A DNA stretch of 64,000 nt, from positions 579,001 to 643,000 of the forward strand of contig NZ_CP079724.1 in assembly GCF_019334565.1 (NCBI RefSeq), read 5' to 3'. The DNA is from Streptococcus oralis. GTDB taxonomy: Bacteria; Bacillota; Bacilli; Lactobacillales; Streptococcaceae. The translations under genes and the position numbers were made by a program. Of the stretch, positions 62,012-64,000 are shown one piece after another; the stretch's first letter is position 1; the number at the start of each line of letters is the position of its first letter. The notes beneath the pieces were generated by a model. The model saw only the letters and a program-made list of their open reading frames with translations, ran no database searches and had not been told where the DNA came from.

Positions 62012-63152
62012 CGACTATCTTATTTTTATAGATGATTTGAATAATAATATCAAAAAAGAAAACGATTATAGTATTTTAAAAAAAGTAGTAATCAATATTT
62101 CAAATAACTGTAATCTTTCATGTACATACTGCTATGCTGATGGTGGTAATTACGGAATGATGAATCAACTGATGAATATTGATACAGCAGATAAAATTAT
62201 TGATCAGCTAGTCTCTCGCAGAATTCAATGTATAAAGAGATTAATCCTTTTTGGAGGCGAGCCGTTTTTAAATATTGATTTGTTTGTTTATATTATTGAA
62301 AAGCTATCTAAAAATATTGAGATTCAAAAAATTGAAACTGTGACAAATGGTACCATCCTAAATAAGAAAGTTGAAATGATGATTAACAATTATCATCCTT
62401 TTTTAACAGTTAGCCTTGATGGCCCACAATTGATTCACGATAAGTTAAGAGGCAAGGGAAGTCATAGACGAACATTGAATTTTATTCAGTATTTAAAAGA
62501 AATAGATTACGAAAATTTTGAAGTCGCTTCTACTTACACGCGGATGCATCAAATACTTGGATTTCAAAAAGGGGATATCTATAGATATTTTACTGATATG
62601 GGTGTTAGATTTAATATCAATAATGTATTTAGCAAAAATAAAATTCTAATAGTTAAAGAAATGGAAATGACTGAAGAAAATAGAAAAACATTTATCGATC
62701 AGTCATTCGAAGATATTATCAATAATAATGTTAAAAACTACATTAGCCCGATTGTTTATGATGTGCTACTTTCAATGATTTTTAAAAGTAAGATAGAATC
62801 GTTTTGTGATGATATTGATCCAGAAACAACAATAACATTTGATGTTGATGGATCAACTAAATCTTGCTTTAGATTTTGGGGGACCCATAGCAGTGATAAA
62901 GTTACACAATTCAATAATAAGGATAACTTTTATAAGTGTAAAGATTGTTGGTGTAGAGGAATGTGCATGGAATGTGTCGCAAATATGATTGATGGCTATT
63001 CATCAATTATTTCTGAAGAAGGAAAATTTATTGAGTGTAAAAAACAAGATTTAATGGAATACTGTATTTATAAAATTATTGAATTGAGTAAGGATAAAGA
63101 GCGTTTAACAAAATTAGTTAACAATTTTGAAAGGTTCATTAGATATGCTTAA
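61962..63152 (+). CDS. gggB: Radical SAM/SPASM peptide maturase (GggB-like)
   Basis: Up to 396 residues. The [4Fe-4S] motif CNLSCTYC is at Cys50, 54 and 57 (numbering from 61962), followed by GGEPFLN and ETVTNGT; the C-terminal SPASM-like region has many cysteines (CKDCWCRGMCMEC). It should install the thioether bonds in the precursor. The start is uncertain: the first ~17 codons overlap the precursor gene in another frame and read as an artificial hydrophobic stretch, with GTG at 61995 or 61998, or TTG 62037, as alternatives. GGAGGT (62000-62005), inside the precursor core codons, may act as ribosome binding site. Gene end overlaps the ABC gene by 8 nt. Confidence 0.87.
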   Translation: MLFMIAALVILVVEVGNDYLIFIDDLNNNIKKENDYSILKKVVINISNNCNLSCTYCYADGGNYGMMNQLMNIDTADKIIDQLVSRRIQCIKRLILFGGEPFLNIDLFVYIIEKLSKNIEIQKIETVTNGTILNKKVEMMINNYHPFLTVSLDGPQLIHDKLRGKGSHRRTLNFIQYLKEIDYENFEVASTYTRMHQILGFQKGDIYRYFTDMGVRFNINNVFSKNKILIVKEMEMTEENRKTFIDQSFEDIINNNVKNYISPIVYDVLLSMIFKSKIESFCDDIDPETTITFDVDGSTKSCFRFWGTHSSDKVTQFNNKDNFYKCKDCWCRGMCMECVANMIDGYSSIISEEGKFIECKKQDLMEYCIYKIIELSKDKERLTKLVNNFERFIRYA

Positions 63153-64000
63153 AAAGTTCATCACAAAAAAACATTTGGTGCTCTATTTTATTTTCATTGC
63201 TATTACGTGGTTAGAGGCTATCATCACACCAACCTTGGTATCGATGATTATAGCCAGTTTTGAGAAGAAGATTCTGGATGATTTATGGATAGCCCTTACT
63301 GTAGGTATAATTGGTAATTTATTTATTCTTATTGGATTGGCTGGGAAAAGGTATTATTATGCCAAGTTAGTAGCAGATTTCACTTGGATCACGAAATATA
63401 AATTGTTTGAGCATTTTCTATATAATAAAAATAGTAAAAAAGAGGATATCCTATCCAATCTTGAAAACGATGTCAAACAATTAGAAACGTCTTATCTCGA
63501 ACCAGCAGTCATTATTATTTCCTCAGTTGGTTTTACAATAGTTTCCATTGTATATGCATTGACAACAAATTTTTGGTTGGGCTGGATATTTATCTTTTTT
63601 TACTCTATGCCTGCACTCTGTAGTGGTATAGGTAGTAAAAAATTAGCCCTTATTTCTGAGGAAAAAGCGACGTCGAATCAGGAGTACTTGTCTCAGACAA
63701 CGAATATCATTGGTGGAGAGAGTGTGATTAAAAATTACGGTGCTATGGATTTCTTCTATTCTCTTTTCAGAAGAGCCTTGTCGAAGAGAATTGATCAGGA
63801 CATTCGTTATGAACAACAACGTACGATTAATAATATTCTCATTAATAGTATTGACGCATTTTGTTCGGTAGTTCCCATCATTATCGGTGGTATAATGACT
63901 TATTATAATTATTTGTCAGGAGCTAGTTTTGTTGCAATTTATCTAGTATCTCATAACATAGGCTATCAATTCAATGAATTGTCATATTTTATCAATACCT
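63145..64000 (+). CDS. ABC transporter, transmembrane domain (partial, cut by window end)
   Basis: The frame from ATG 63145 stays open for 285 codons to the window end. It begins MLKKFITKKHLVLYFIFIAI and has about five hydrophobic helices, with the coupling segment NDVKQLETSYLEPAV (type I exporter intracellular loop) and GGESVIKNYGAMDFF. It is the membrane domain of an ABC exporter; an ATPase domain may follow outside the window. By position (8-nt overlap with the maturase gene) it should export, and perhaps process or confer immunity to, the modified peptide. No N-terminal C39 peptidase domain is present. Confidence 0.85.
   Translation, partial: MLKKFITKKHLVLYFIFIAITWLEAIITPTLVSMIIASFEKKILDDLWIALTVGIIGNLFILIGLAGKRYYYAKLVADFTWITKYKLFEHFLYNKNSKKEDILSNLENDVKQLETSYLEPAVIIISSVGFTIVSIVYALTTNFWLGWIFIFFYSMPALCSGIGSKKLALISEEKATSNQEYLSQTTNIIGGESVIKNYGAMDFFYSLFRRALSKRIDQDIRYEQQRTINNILINSIDAFCSVVPIIIGGIMTYYNYLSGASFVAIYLVSHNIGYQFNELSYFINT

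Noticed and set aside
1-64000. CRISPR arrays, tRNA/rRNA genes, transposases and prophage genes
   Set aside because: Looked for on both strands and none recognised; short degenerate remnants could have been missed by eye.

Overview
The window is chromosomal DNA of a mitis-group Streptococcus (S. mitis/oralis/pneumoniae relatives). Evidence: moderately AT-rich DNA, strong AGGAGG-type ribosome binding sites, a lysine-type MurE, a choline-binding surface protein, pneumococcus-like order for mntE-caxP, asnS-rpsF-ssb-rpsR and ccdA1-etrx1-msrAB-TCS09, and a streptococcal SHP/Rgg pair. Species assignment is inference; no rRNA or tRNA gene was seen. Region 1 (1-13.7 kb), housekeeping: tail of an ABC-F ATPase, Mn exporter mntE facing a P-type cation ATPase behind a manganese riboswitch, a deformylase paralogue, yaaA, a flavin reductase with a MarR regulator, an aminotransferase, asnS, and the rpsF-ssb-rpsR replication/translation operon. 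Region 2 (13.7-19.5 kb), accessory: tandem terminators, a GNAT gene and a five-gene synthase-dependent exopolysaccharide operon (UDP-GlcNAc 2-epimerase, four-TM protein with a degenerate GGDEF-like domain, an unlisted 46-residue membrane peptide, a processive GT2 synthase and a GH8 glycanase). Region 3 (19.5-46.9 kb), core: HAD-cyclophilin fusion, cvfD, RNA methyltransferase, ppaC, csbD with a cre site, peptidoglycan genes (murE, murJ-like flippase, murC, mltG), aliB, sulfur amino-acid enzymes, a SNF2 helicase, greA, an amino-acid permease, several GNATs, an XRE/membrane pair, pncB-nadE. Region 4 (46.9-60.3 kb): a ~50-bp terminator-spacer repeat array, then the extracytoplasmic oxidative-repair operon (ccdA, thioredoxin-like lipoprotein, msrAB), a two-component system, pabB-pabC, a repeat-rich choline-binding protein, glucokinase and thyA. 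Region 5 (60.3-64 kb), accessory: a quorum-sensing-controlled RiPP locus. A 23-residue short hydrophobic pheromone (SHP) diverges from an Rgg regulator, followed by a 34-residue Cys/Gly precursor peptide, a radical SAM/SPASM maturase overlapping it, and an ABC exporter cut by the window end. The precursor ends HDCGPSHSCGGGR and matches the described GGG/streptosactin sactipeptide family. Neither peptide gene was captured as a long ORF. Other signals that deserve attention are five genes whose start codon sits 6-7 nt after the -10 box with no usable ribosome binding site (candidate leaderless mRNAs), overlapping divergent murE/murJ promoters, and repeat expansion in the choline-binding protein.
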